DNA of 43,110 nucleotides from an uncultured Christensenella sp. (GTDB lineage Bacteria > Bacillota > Clostridia > Christensenellales > UBA1242). This document shows positions 9,865-16,561 of the stretch, one piece after another. Where the stretch lies: assembly GCA_910584815.1 (NCBI GenBank), contig CAJUBT010000011.1, positions 1 through 43,110 on the forward strand. The letters run 5' to 3'. Made by a program: the position numbers and the translations under genes. How positions within the stretch are numbered: the first letter of the stretch is position 1; the number at the start of each line of letters is the position of its first letter. The notes under the pieces were generated by a model. It did no database searches. It was not told where the DNA came from and worked only from the letters and a program-made list of their open reading frames with translations.

Positions 9865-10182
9865 TTAAGCTTGAATATGAAATGCTTCTTTTTCAAAAGG
9901 CAGTTTTGCAATTTTATAAAGTTTTTCAAAATCGGAATCAGAGTTTAAAATGTTGGCTTCTTGCATTATTTGTGTTTGTTTTTCGTTTGGAATAAAATTT
10001 TGAAGAGAATAAGGAAGTTCTTCAGTTGTAAAATCTTCATCGCAATTATATAGATAGGTACAGTAACCCTTTTTATGAGCAAGCATTATATTTTTGATGT
10101 TTGCTTTGTATACATAGTTTTTATTTTCTTGAGTTAATTCGCCAAGTTTAATTTCGTTATAATAAACACTAATAATTTTCAT
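9865..10182 (-). CDS. HipS-like / HipA N-terminal subdomain protein
   Basis: The 105-aa product has its start after AAAGGAATATTTAA. It resembles the isolated N-terminal subdomain of HipA: a short beta lead ('ISVYYNEIKLGELTQENKNY'), then 'LPYSLQNFIPNE' matching the HipA 'LP.F..NLLPEG' segment, then 'DFEKLYKIAKLP'. In tripartite HipBST systems this subdomain is a separate protein, HipS, that restrains the HipT kinase. Here it follows the kinase gene by ~50 bp on the same strand, in the reverse of the usual S-then-T order. No HipB-like HTH gene is adjacent. An antitoxin or partner role is inferred from this context. Confidence 0.6.
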   Translation of the reverse strand: MKIISVYYNEIKLGELTQENKNYVYKANIKNIMLAHKKGYCTYLYNCDEDFTTEELPYSLQNFIPNEKQTQIMQEANILNSDSDFEKLYKIAKLPFEKEAFHIQA

Positions 10183-10231
10183 TTAAATATTCCTTTTAAT
10201 GCTATAAAAAACTCTTAGGTGGATAATTTAC

Positions 10232-11791
10232 CTATTGCGAAACATCTTCAGTTGGGAAATTGGAAGTTGGTTCGGGAGGCACTATTGTTGTTAGTTTTGG
10301 AACTTCTGCTATTAATGAAACATTTGTTTCTCCAGTTTTTTCGGATAATGTGGTACTGCTTAATGGGGCATAATCGTTTTGTTCTAGCGAAGTTTTTGAT
10401 AACTGAAGGGAGTTGCCATCATTAAACTCGTTATAAGTTTGTGCATCTGGTTCTTGTTGAGTTTGAGCATCTCTTAGTAAAGGTGCAATAGCTATGTTAA
10501 ATTCTTCAACTTCTTCATTTGTTGCAATATGTAAGTTTAATTCATCTTCTGCAACAAAACTTTGGAATTTATCGATATAATGATTTGGGTCTTGTAAAAA
10601 AGTTTCATAATTAAATTCTTCACTCATAAAGTCTGCCATAGCACTGCTAACTTCTGCTTTTTTTAGGTCTAAAATTTCAGTTGAAATTCTACTTAAATTT
10701 GGTAGAAATTCGGGGTTAAACCTTAATTCAGACTGCATATCTTTTATTGCTTGTTCAAAGTTTAAATTTTTGTACATATTTGCAAAGTCGTTATATAGGG
10801 TTCTGTTTCCACTTAATAAAACAACAATTTGCTCGCCTTGAGTTAGTCCTTCATAAGCATCTTTATACACTCCATCTGGGTAAGAGTCTCGTCCAACGCT
10901 TAATTCGTAAGGAATACAAAAAGGACCAGTTGCTTTAGATGAATAGGTTTTATAAAATCCATTAGCTAAGCCTTCTTTGCTGCAACTAGAAAAAAATTCT
11001 TTACAGTTAGTGCTTTGCATACATAAGCCACCGCCATTATCTATTATGGCAAGAGGTGTAACTAAAAACTGCCCATTAGTTAAAGGTATTCTTTCAAAAT
11101 TTATGTTCTTACAATGCCTATCACTATTTAAAAAAAAGTAATCCCAAAACATTGTGTTTGCAAGGTATCTTGTTGAAATAGGGTCAATAATAATATCTTG
11201 ATTATAGCCAGCACTTTTTCTGGAGAGTTCGCCTAAAGCGGAATTATAATTGAACAAGGTATTGCTACTACTTGCAACAACTTTATTGTTAGGAACCACA
11301 AGGCTAAGAATAGCATCACCGTGAAGTATTTCAGCATTAGGGGATACACAATCTTTTGAAATGCAACCATAAAGCCTATCATCTTCAACAAAATCGGCTG
11401 TTTTTTTTGCTATTATATTATAAAAATTATCGTGCTCATAATCTGCAAAATCGTAAGGTGTTGTTTTTAGCACGCTTTCTTTGCCTAAAGCATTTTGTAA
11501 ATTTCTAAGCGCATAAAAACCCATAACTTCTGCTACATCTTCACAACTACCACTACTTTCATCTATTCTGCCAATTCGATTTACGCCAAGTTCATTATTA
11601 ATTTTAAAATATACTCTATCTCCTTTAGCAATACCATTTCTGCCATTTACTCCAGCGGTAGCAGTGTAAATTGTGCTAAAACCAACAGATAAAAACCTTT
11701 TAATGTTATTAAAATTGTTTATTCTAATAACATTATTATTTTGCCTTAAAGCACTATAATCATTTAAACTTTCTCTTCCAATAATGTTCAT
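10232..11791 (-). CDS. HipA-like Ser/Thr kinase
   Basis: I choose ATG 11791 (GAGGCATAT before it) over the upstream in-frame ATG at 11839, giving 519 aa. Kinase motifs of the HipA/HipT type are clear: 'FLNSDRHCKNINF' (catalytic Asp and Asn) and 'IIDNGGGL' (the metal-binding Asp segment), with an N-terminal lobe before them. The last ~90 residues form a low-complexity Gln/Thr/Pro-rich tail, unusual for HipA. HipA kinases phosphorylate translation-related targets such as aminoacyl-tRNA synthetases and cause growth arrest; the target here is unknown. The N-terminal HipA subdomain appears to be encoded separately downstream (9865-10182). Confidence 0.7.
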   Translation of the reverse strand: MNIIGRESLNDYSALRQNNNVIRINNFNNIKRFLSVGFSTIYTATAGVNGRNGIAKGDRVYFKINNELGVNRIGRIDESSGSCEDVAEVMGFYALRNLQNALGKESVLKTTPYDFADYEHDNFYNIIAKKTADFVEDDRLYGCISKDCVSPNAEILHGDAILSLVVPNNKVVASSSNTLFNYNSALGELSRKSAGYNQDIIIDPISTRYLANTMFWDYFFLNSDRHCKNINFERIPLTNGQFLVTPLAIIDNGGGLCMQSTNCKEFFSSCSKEGLANGFYKTYSSKATGPFCIPYELSVGRDSYPDGVYKDAYEGLTQGEQIVVLLSGNRTLYNDFANMYKNLNFEQAIKDMQSELRFNPEFLPNLSRISTEILDLKKAEVSSAMADFMSEEFNYETFLQDPNHYIDKFQSFVAEDELNLHIATNEEVEEFNIAIAPLLRDAQTQQEPDAQTYNEFNDGNSLQLSKTSLEQNDYAPLSSTTLSEKTGETNVSLIAEVPKLTTIVPPEPTSNFPTEDVSQ

Positions 11792-12007
11792 ATATGCCTC
11801 AAAAATAATTTTATAATATTTATAATTATATTTTACCATAAGCAGATAAAATGTAAATAGTAAAATTATTGTAATTTAGCTAGTTTAATGATAATTATAA
11901 TATGGAAATGTTTTAATTAACTAAATTTTATACTTATTGTTTTAATTATATATAATTATATTTACATAAAATTGAACAAAAAAATTGAAAAAAATTTGTT
12001 TTAATCA

Positions 12008-12036
12008 TTGACAATAATAAATTAATTTGATATTAT
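12008..12036 (+). promoter_or_regulatory. Promoter of the tRNA-Ala gene
   Basis: TTGACA (12008-12013), a 17-bp spacer and TATTAT (12031-12036), about 20 bp upstream of the tRNA gene. This is a near-consensus strong promoter, as expected for tRNA. Confidence 0.75.
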
Positions 12037-12056
12037 TATATCGCTTTAATGAATGT

Positions 12057-12133
12057 GGGGGTATAGCTCAGTTGGCTAGAGCGTCTGCCTTGCACGCAGA
12101 AGGTCGTCGGTTCGAGCCCGACTATCTCCACCA
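12057..12133 (+). tRNA. tRNA-Ala(TGC)
   Basis: A full cloverleaf. The acceptor GGGGGTA pairs with TATCTCC and includes the G3-U70 wobble that is the alanine identity element. The anticodon loop is CTTGCAC (anticodon TGC), the T arm contains GGTTCGAGCC, and CCA is encoded. Confidence 0.95.
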
Positions 12134-12208
12134 AATATAGTTTTTTATTATAGCATCTCGCATTTTTTTGTTTTGTTGCGATTAAAAAAATACAAAATAA
12201 ATTTATAC

Positions 12209-12250
12209 AGGAACATAGCTCAGTCGGTTAGAGCACCACCCTGATAAGGT
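12209..12250 (+). pseudogene. Truncated tRNA-Ile relic (5' half)
   Basis: AGGAACATAGCTCAG leads into ~30 bases identical to the functional tRNA-Ile through D arm and anticodon (CACCACCCTGATAAGGT), then identity stops. No T arm follows. It lies 80 bp upstream of the intact tRNA-Ile and is consistent with debris of an earlier integration/excision or gene duplication at this site. Confidence 0.75.
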
Positions 12251-12287
12251 AGTGAAAGTGCTTTAATCGGCAAACATAGTCTCATAT

Positions 12288-12364
12288 AGGATCGTAGCTC
12301 AGTCGGTTAGAGCACCACCCTGATAAGGTGGGGGTCGGTGGTTCGAGTCCACTCGATCCTACCA
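12288..12364 (+). tRNA. tRNA-Ile(GAT)
   Basis: Acceptor AGGATCG pairs with CGATCCT, the anticodon loop is CTGATAA (anticodon GAT), the T arm contains GGTTCGAGTCC and CCA is encoded. The element is integrated in the 3' half of this gene; the 3' half present here is supplied by the element, which keeps the tRNA intact. Confidence 0.95.
12311..12353 (+). repeat. attL: left 43-bp direct repeat of the integrated element
   Basis: From AGCACCACC in the D-stem/anticodon region to CGAGTCCACT in the T arm, this is identical over 43 bp to 43068-43110. The identity may run further, because the right copy is cut by the window end. The left boundary is sharp: the preceding bases differ. Confidence 0.9.
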
Positions 12365-12393
12365 AAAAAACCACAATTTATTGTGGTTTTTTT
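12365..12393 (+). terminator. Terminator downstream of tRNA-Ile
   Basis: AAAAAAACCACAA, a short loop, then TTGTGGTTTTTTT directly after the CCA. It stops tRNA transcription from running into the element. Confidence 0.85.
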
Positions 12394-12440
12394 ATGTTTT
12401 TAACCCAAAATATAGGTTTTCAAAAATTTTAAACACTAAA

Positions 12441-12644
12441 AAGGCTGTAACTTTAAAAAAAGGCTGTAACATTTTTCAGTATTTTTAATAGTTTTTTAAA
12501 TATTCAATTTACTAACTTTTACTAACTAAAACTGCCTATTTACTAGCAAAAAGGCTGTAAAAGGCTGTGAAAGGCTGTAAGTTTTTTTATGTTTTTTTCA
12601 AACAATTTCTCATTAAAATAATTCAAAGGCTGTAAAAGACTGCA
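12441..12644 (+). repeat. Left arm-type integrase binding sites (AAGGCTGTA repeats)
   Basis: Direct copies of AAGGCTGTA occur at 12441, 12460, 12551, 12561 (variant ending TG), 12571 and 12626, with a degenerate AAGACTGCA at 12636. Three of them are spaced exactly 10 bp, one helical turn. The same motif is present twice near the right end (42954, 42964). Location at both termini, next to int and the core site, is what arm-type sites of a lambda/Tn916-type tyrosine recombinase look like. The stretch 12394-12700 holds no gene. Confidence 0.75.
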
Positions 12645-12700
12645 CAAAAAAAGAGCCAAGATTTTATTATTTAATCTTGACTATTTTTTTATTAAAATTA

Positions 12701-13927
12701 CTATTCTTCTTTCTGAGGATTATTAAACACATTATCTAACTTTGTTTTTAAAGATAAAACTTTTTTAGTATTCATAGACAAATATCTTTCTGTTGTCTTT
12801 GAACTTTTATGTCTAAGTAGCATTTGTATATTGATTAAATTTTCTTCACTATCTTTTAGTATAGTTCCAAAAGTATGTCTTAATGCGTGAAAGTGAAATT
12901 CACTTGTAGTTAGTCCATTTTTCTCTAAATAGTTTTTATATATAGACCTTGTTCCGTAATAACCTCTAACAGTTCCATCATCTTTGCAAAATAAGTAATC
13001 ACTATCTTTAACTAAATTAACATTTAATTTTTCACTTTTTATCTTTTGCTTATCTTTCCAACTCAAAAGTATCTTTTGTAAAACATTTGGTAAAGGTAAC
13101 ACTGCAACGGAAGCATCAGTTTTTGGGCTACTAACAATATTCTTTTTTTCTATTGCTTTTCCATTTTCATCAAACTTCACTTCATATGTTACACCTTTTG
13201 TAATCATCATAGAGCCATTTTCAAAATCAAAGTCTTCCCATTTTAAAGCTAATATTTCGCCAATTCTTAATCCTGTGTAATAACCCACGCAACATAAGGA
13301 TAAAAGAAAATCATTTTTTGATAGTATATCTAAATATTTCTGTCTATGTTCTGGTTTAATTGCTTTATTGTTTTTTTCAATATCTTCCAAAGTATAATCT
13401 TTCTTTTCTTTTTTAATTTTCTTTACTGATAAAACAGGATTATATTGAGTTAGTTTTTCTTCAACAGCATAGTTAAAGAATTGCTTTAATAAGGTTCTTA
13501 CTTTCTTTTGAACATCTAAAGAGTGGTTTTTAGCATACACCTTATTTAATAGTTTTTTGATTATTACAGTATCAATATCACAAGTATTTAAGTTTTGTAA
13601 GTATGGTTTTATGTGTATATTAAAATTTCTCATGTCATTTTCAAATACTCTTGATGTTACTTCGTTAATCCTAAAAACTAACATCCATTCTTTCATTAGG
13701 TCAATGCACGAATTTTTAAAACTTTCAATTTTTAGTGATGAAAGTTTACCTGTAAGTCGTGCAATTTCTTTTTCAGCATCTTCTTCATTGTTAGCAGTAA
13801 AAAATTTTCTAATTCGTTTTCCGTTTTCATCAATTCCTAAGTTGACATATCCACCTACTTTTCCGTTTTTAAGTGGATAAATAGAGCCTTCATTATTTGA
13901 ACGCCTTGTCTTTCTTTTTTTAGTCAT
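12701..13927 (-). CDS. int: Tyrosine recombinase (integrase)
   Basis: The 408-aa product has an N-terminal AP2-like arm-binding segment (residues ~10-45, 'GSIYPLKNGKVGGYVNL'), a SAM-like core-binding domain (~70-165) and a C-terminal catalytic domain. The catalytic set is complete: R221 in 'TGLRIGE', K269 in 'SSPKT', H347 and R350 in 'HALRHTFG', H373 in 'LLRHKS', nucleophile Y382 in 'TTERYLSM'. It lies ~340 bp from attL and points toward it, the usual position for tRNA-targeting integrases. Its start overlaps the end of the small upstream gene by 8 bp, so the two are translationally coupled. It should catalyse integration and excision at tRNA-Ile. Confidence 0.95.
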   Translation of the reverse strand: MTKKRKTRRSNNEGSIYPLKNGKVGGYVNLGIDENGKRIRKFFTANNEEDAEKEIARLTGKLSSLKIESFKNSCIDLMKEWMLVFRINEVTSRVFENDMRNFNIHIKPYLQNLNTCDIDTVIIKKLLNKVYAKNHSLDVQKKVRTLLKQFFNYAVEEKLTQYNPVLSVKKIKKEKKDYTLEDIEKNNKAIKPEHRQKYLDILSKNDFLLSLCCVGYYTGLRIGEILALKWEDFDFENGSMMITKGVTYEVKFDENGKAIEKKNIVSSPKTDASVAVLPLPNVLQKILLSWKDKQKIKSEKLNVNLVKDSDYLFCKDDGTVRGYYGTRSIYKNYLEKNGLTTSEFHFHALRHTFGTILKDSEENLINIQMLLRHKSSKTTERYLSMNTKKVLSLKTKLDNVFNNPQKEE

Positions 13928-14159
13928 ATAAATCTCCCTTTGTATTATTTTTCATTTGCCAAATAACAAAGGACATTATGGTTACAGTTTTTTTGTGTCC
14001 GTATGTGGATAAGGGGAAATCTTTTGAATTTAATATCTCTCTAACTTTATCTCTGCCTAATCCTGTAATTTCCATTATATCTTTAAGTTCTAAATAATCT
14101 TTATTATATTTTTTACTAAGTCTTTCAACTTCTGCACAAATTAATTCTTCAATTTTCAT
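13920..14159 (-). CDS. Excisionase-like / small HTH DNA-binding protein
   Basis: I choose ATG 14159 (GGAG upstream), giving 79 aa; the longer frame from 14270 adds only a hydrophobic, unlikely leader. The sequence 'YLELKDIMEITGLGRDKVREILNSKDFP' is a MerR/excisionase-type helix-turn-helix. The gene is coupled to int by an 8-bp overlap. In this position it is probably the recombination directionality factor, or a repressor of int; the fold is suggested by sequence, the role by context. Confidence 0.7.
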   Translation of the reverse strand: MKIEELICAEVERLSKKYNKDYLELKDIMEITGLGRDKVREILNSKDFPLSTYGHKKTVTIMSFVIWQMKNNTKGDLYD

Positions 14160-14349
14160 TGTAAAATAAACTCCAATTTTTTTATTGTTTCCAAAATAAT
14201 ACAATGAATTTTTGAAATTTATTAGAAAGTAAATACATAACAATACAAAATATAAAGCCAAACATTTCAAAACTTTTTCCCAAAATTTCCTAAAATTAAA
14301 TGGTAAACTCCTTTTAGTCGAACTTTTTTTTCGACAACGAAAAAAGATT

Positions 14350-14486
14350 AGAAAAAGACAAATTAGTCAAAGCAATAAGAAAGTTGAAAGTCTTTCATTA
14401 TTGAAAAAGAAAAAATATTGTTTTAATGTTTTATAGTTGTTTATTTTAAGCAATATTTTTTCTCCTTGACTAATTTGTCTTTTTCT
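14350..14486. repeat. Nested long inverted repeat between xis-like gene and SOS promoter
   Basis: The outer arms are 21 bp and perfect (14350-14370 and 14466-14486, AGAAAAAGACAAATTAGTC.. type). The inner arms, 12-13 bp, are GAAAAAATATTG (14409-14420) and CAATATTTTTTC (14451-14462). There is no coding potential. A smaller GTCGAA/TTCGAC repeat lies at 14317-14335. The AGAAAAAG core recurs at 14817-14828 and in inverted orientation at 14759. This could be a cruciform, a recombination-factor binding array or a replication site. Confidence 0.75.
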
Positions 14487-14588
14487 GGTAACCTCCACAA
14501 ACGAAAAAAATCTTAATTGTATTTTTGTTTACCTTTTAGGATATTTTGGGTTTTGTTTTGTTTTTTTTAACTTTTGTTTTGATTTTGT

Positions 14589-14604
14589 ATGAGTAGATTT
14601 TCTA
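14589..14604 (+). repeat. 16-bp direct repeat, copy 1
   Basis: ATGAGTAGATTTTCTA, identical to 15411-15426, and preceded in both places by similar T-rich sequence with GGGTTTT and GATTTTG. The two copies bracket the SOS promoter and the first regulatory gene. The rest of 14487-14714 is AT-rich with no gene. Confidence 0.6.
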
Positions 14605-14714
14605 CTAATTTTTTTATAGATATATAAAATTGGGTATGAAAGTTGAGGAAAATTTATATGAATAAAAAAACAAAAAAAATTCCACCATAAGTCAAAAATT
14701 TTATAAAAAATATA

Positions 14715-14743
14715 TTGACACAGTAGAACATATGTTCTATACT
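14715..14743 (+). promoter_or_regulatory. SOS-type promoter with LexA-like operator
   Basis: TTGACA (14715-14720), a spacer of exactly 17 bp and TATACT (14738-14743). The spacer contains a 16-bp perfect palindrome, TAGAACATATGTTCTA (14724-14739), which matches the Gram-positive LexA box core GAAC-N4-GTTC. A repressor bound there would sit between the -35 and -10 elements. It drives the phage-side genes from 14997 onward and would link induction of the element to DNA damage. Confidence 0.8.
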
Positions 14744-14744
14744 A

Positions 14745-14910
14745 ACGCCATAAGAAATCTTTTTCTAATAAATGGTAATTTAGTTTTTGATAAAATGGTG
14801 ATGTAAGATTGATAAATATTAGAAAAAGTCAGCACAAAAGTTTTGTATTAATTATTTAGATGAAATTTAATAAAACTCTTATAGTGTAATAGTTAATATT
14901 ACATTTTTTT
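14745..14910 (+). ncRNA. Structured leader RNA / possible attenuator or sRNA
   Basis: The transcript from the SOS promoter would begin near 14750. It contains an inverted repeat CTTTTTCTAATA (14759-14770) with TATTAGAAAAAG (14817-14828), then a 7-bp hairpin TGTAATA/TATTACA (14885-14903) followed by seven T. No convincing ORF lies in it. It may be a premature-termination leader controlling the next gene, or a short RNA in its own right of ~160 nt. Confidence 0.45.
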
Positions 14911-14996
14911 AAGATACCTCTTTTACTTCTATATATTCATCTTTAGCTAATTAAAAATGTGTGTTGTTTAGATTTTAATTAAAGGGAGATTAAAAA

Positions 14997-15296
14997 ATGT
15001 TATCATTGGCAGTAATACGAAAAGATTTAAAAGAAATAAGGTATTATTATTCACATAAAGATGTATTTGATGAAGGGTTTAGTTGCACAGGACAAAATAA
15101 TATTATAGAGAAAGTAAATAAATATAACGAAGTTATTAAATTGGCAACTCCTAAACTTTATGAAGTTTATTTTTCTTTATACATAAAAAACCACACACAA
15201 GAATCATTATCAGTGGAACTTAGTTATACCCCTGAATACATACAAATGCTTAATAAGCAATTACTTAAATTTTTACAACAACATTTAGTAGCATAA
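14997..15296 (+). CDS. Sigma-70 region 4-like / ArpU-type small regulator
   Basis: The 99-aa product starts 8 nt after AAAGGGAG. The C-terminal half ('YFSLYIKNHTQESLSVELSY' and 'TPEYIQMLNKQLLKFLQQHL') has the layout of a sigma region 4-like HTH as in ArpU/RinA-type phage late regulators. It is the first gene behind the LexA-type promoter and is closed by a strong terminator. It is therefore probably the SOS-induced activator of the replication/structural module downstream. The fold is suggested by pattern only. Confidence 0.55.
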   Translation: MLSLAVIRKDLKEIRYYYSHKDVFDEGFSCTGQNNIIEKVNKYNEVIKLATPKLYEVYFSLYIKNHTQESLSVELSYTPEYIQMLNKQLLKFLQQHLVA

Positions 15297-15317
15297 TTTT
15301 ATATAGTTTAAAACCTT

Positions 15318-15346
15318 GACAGCCAAAGTTGGTTGTCTTTTTTTTA
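15318..15346 (+). terminator. Rho-independent terminator after the small regulator
   Basis: GACAGCCAA and TTGGTTGTC form a 9-bp stem with one G-U pair, followed by eight or more T. Confidence 0.85.
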
Positions 15347-15410
15347 TTACTTTTGTTTGGATTTTGTTTAGTTTTCGCTTTCAAACATTTCAGTTTTTTT
15401 GGGTTTTATT

Positions 15411-15426
15411 ATGAGTAGATTTTCTA
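15411..15426 (+). repeat. 16-bp direct repeat, copy 2
   Basis: Identical to 14589-14604 (ATGAGTAGATTTTCTA). It sits in the gene-free stretch 15347-15651 that separates the regulator from the filamentous-phage-like module. Confidence 0.6.
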
Positions 15427-15490
15427 ACATTGCCTCAAATTATATCCTATACTTGCTGTGTAATTGATGCAGGAACAAATTTTTTAACTC

Positions 15491-15574
15491 TTGTGATTAA
15501 GTGCAAATTTTTTAATATGGTGGCCACCTTTTGCACTATCAACGGGAACACAATGTTTCGTATTATCAAGTTCC
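15491..15574 (+). promoter_or_regulatory. Control/origin-like region upstream of the phage module
   Basis: A possible promoter, TTGTGA (15491-15496), 16 bp, TAATAT (15513-15518), overlaps an inverted repeat AGTGCAAA (15500-15507) / TTTGCACT (15530-15537). At its centre is the perfect palindrome GGTGGCCACC (15519-15528). A second small dyad GGAAC/GTTCC lies at 15545-15574. It is either an operator on the late promoter or the double-strand origin nicked by the Rep at 22582. Confidence 0.5.
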
Positions 15575-15651
15575 TAGTAAGTTCGATTACAAAAATAATT
15601 TAATAAAAGGAATAAATAATTCTATGGTTATTTATAAAGGTAATTTTAATT

Positions 15652-15936
15652 ATGGCTCAATATAATACCGAAAGGCGTTGGTCTGTCCCTAATAAAAGGG
15701 CTAGAAGTTTCGCCGATGAACGCAAAGCTAGAGTCCATCAACACGGCTCAAAAGAAGGTAAAGAGTTAACCGATTATGAAAAAGGTATTCGTTCTGGTTA
15801 TCTTCTATGTCAAAGCGACCATGCAGGTCTATTTAGATATAAAGATGCATTAAATAATGGTTTATCTAAAGAAGATGCCAAAAAGTATTCAAGAGAAAAA
15901 GGCACTAAATTAAATGTTAAAGGGAGTAAGAAATAA
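15652..15936 (+). CDS. Small basic protein, first gene of phage module
   Basis: The 94-aa product is strongly charged and rich in Lys/Arg, with no membrane segment. 'YEKGIRSGYLLCQSDHAGLFRYKDALNNG' is the most structured part; the C-terminus is Lys-rich. Its stop shares one base with the next start (TAATG), so it is coupled to the candidate ssDNA-binding protein. I do not recognise a family. Position and charge suggest a nucleic-acid-binding accessory of replication. Confidence 0.7.
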   Translation: MAQYNTERRWSVPNKRARSFADERKARVHQHGSKEGKELTDYEKGIRSGYLLCQSDHAGLFRYKDALNNGLSKEDAKKYSREKGTKLNVKGSKK

Positions 15937-16301
15937 TGGCAAAGAAAAACAATCAAATAAAGGTTGAAAGAGAAACCTTTGAAAAAGATGACAAAACATA
16001 TTTTTCATATTTTATTAAAGGAAATGTTAGAGGCAAAGATATTAAAGTTGCTATTGCACCACCTAACCAAGAAACTGACAAAGGTGGCTATACAGTATTA
16101 GACATAGTCTTTGGTAATGAAATGTCTGCTGACCTTATCATTAATCCTTATGAAATTAAAGACAATAAGTCTGGTAAAGTTATCTCTGGTAACTCATACC
16201 TAGTTAGAACAACTGATGAAAATGGCAAAGTTTATGAGTGTGCAGTTAAACCTTTTAGGACTTCTGATAAAGCACTTTTAAATATGCTATTAAGCGAATA
16301 A
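15936..16301 (+). CDS. Candidate single-stranded DNA-binding protein
   Basis: The 121-aa product is predicted to be all-beta with alternating charged and hydrophobic strands ('TYFSYFIKGNVRGKDIKVAI', 'SYLVRTTDENGKVYECAVKP') and no membrane segment. Its size, basic N-terminus and slot between the module start and the coat candidate match gene V-type ssDNA-binding proteins of filamentous phages. I do not recognise a named family, so the role is inference from gene order. Confidence 0.6.
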   Translation: MAKKNNQIKVERETFEKDDKTYFSYFIKGNVRGKDIKVAIAPPNQETDKGGYTVLDIVFGNEMSADLIINPYEIKDNKSGKVISGNSYLVRTTDENGKVYECAVKPFRTSDKALLNMLLSE

Positions 16302-16320
16302 GCAAAGGTCTAAGTTTTCA

Positions 16321-16479
16321 ATGAAGAAATTGATTTTAATAATTTTAATTATCGGTTTAGTGGTGTTAATAGGGACTTACCCTTTATCTGTTCTAGGCAA
16401 GATATTTGAGTTTTTTGCTAGTTTCTTTTACTTTCTAGCAAACTTAATCAATTTCTTTGGATGGAACGGACTACTTTAA
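16321..16479 (+). CDS. 52-aa hydrophobic protein, candidate major coat protein
   Basis: ATG 16321 follows AAAGG by about 11 nt. The product begins MKK and has two hydrophobic stretches (residues ~4-20 and ~28-50) separated by 'TYPLSVLGK', with Phe/Trp near the C-terminus. It is directly followed by a strong terminator, exactly as gene VIII of Ff phages is. Against this, it lacks the basic C-terminus that coat proteins use to contact DNA, and a signal-peptidase site is not obvious. It could instead be a minor gVII/gIX-like tip protein. Confidence 0.6.
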   Translation: MKKLILIILIIGLVVLIGTYPLSVLGKIFEFFASFFYFLANLINFFGWNGLL

Positions 16480-16481
16480 AT

Positions 16482-16529
16482 AAAAAGCACTACTTAAATC
16501 TTTTTTAGGTTTATCTAGTGCTTTTTTTA
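16482..16529 (+). terminator. Terminator between coat candidate and minor proteins
   Basis: AAAAAGCACTA (16482-16492) pairs with TAGTGCTTTTT (16516-16526), followed by more T. It would make the upstream small genes far more abundant than the downstream ones, as expected for coat and ssDNA-binding proteins. Confidence 0.85.
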
Positions 16530-16561
16530 TTCTTAAAAAATTTTAATTAAAAGGAGAAACA

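Noticed and set aside
10219..10425. Plus-strand Leu-rich frame over the kinase tail
   Set aside because: Antisense of the Thr/Gln/Pro-rich tail of the HipA-like kinase; no ribosome binding site.
12441..12644. Short regularly spaced repeats as a CRISPR array
   Set aside because: The repeats are only 9-10 bp with spacings of 10-90 bp, there are no cas genes, and copies recur at the other end of the element. Integrase arm sites explain them better.
14160..14270. N-terminal hydrophobic extension of the excisionase-like protein
   Set aside because: The extension lacks a ribosome binding site; ATG 14159 has GGAG upstream and yields a compact HTH protein of typical size.
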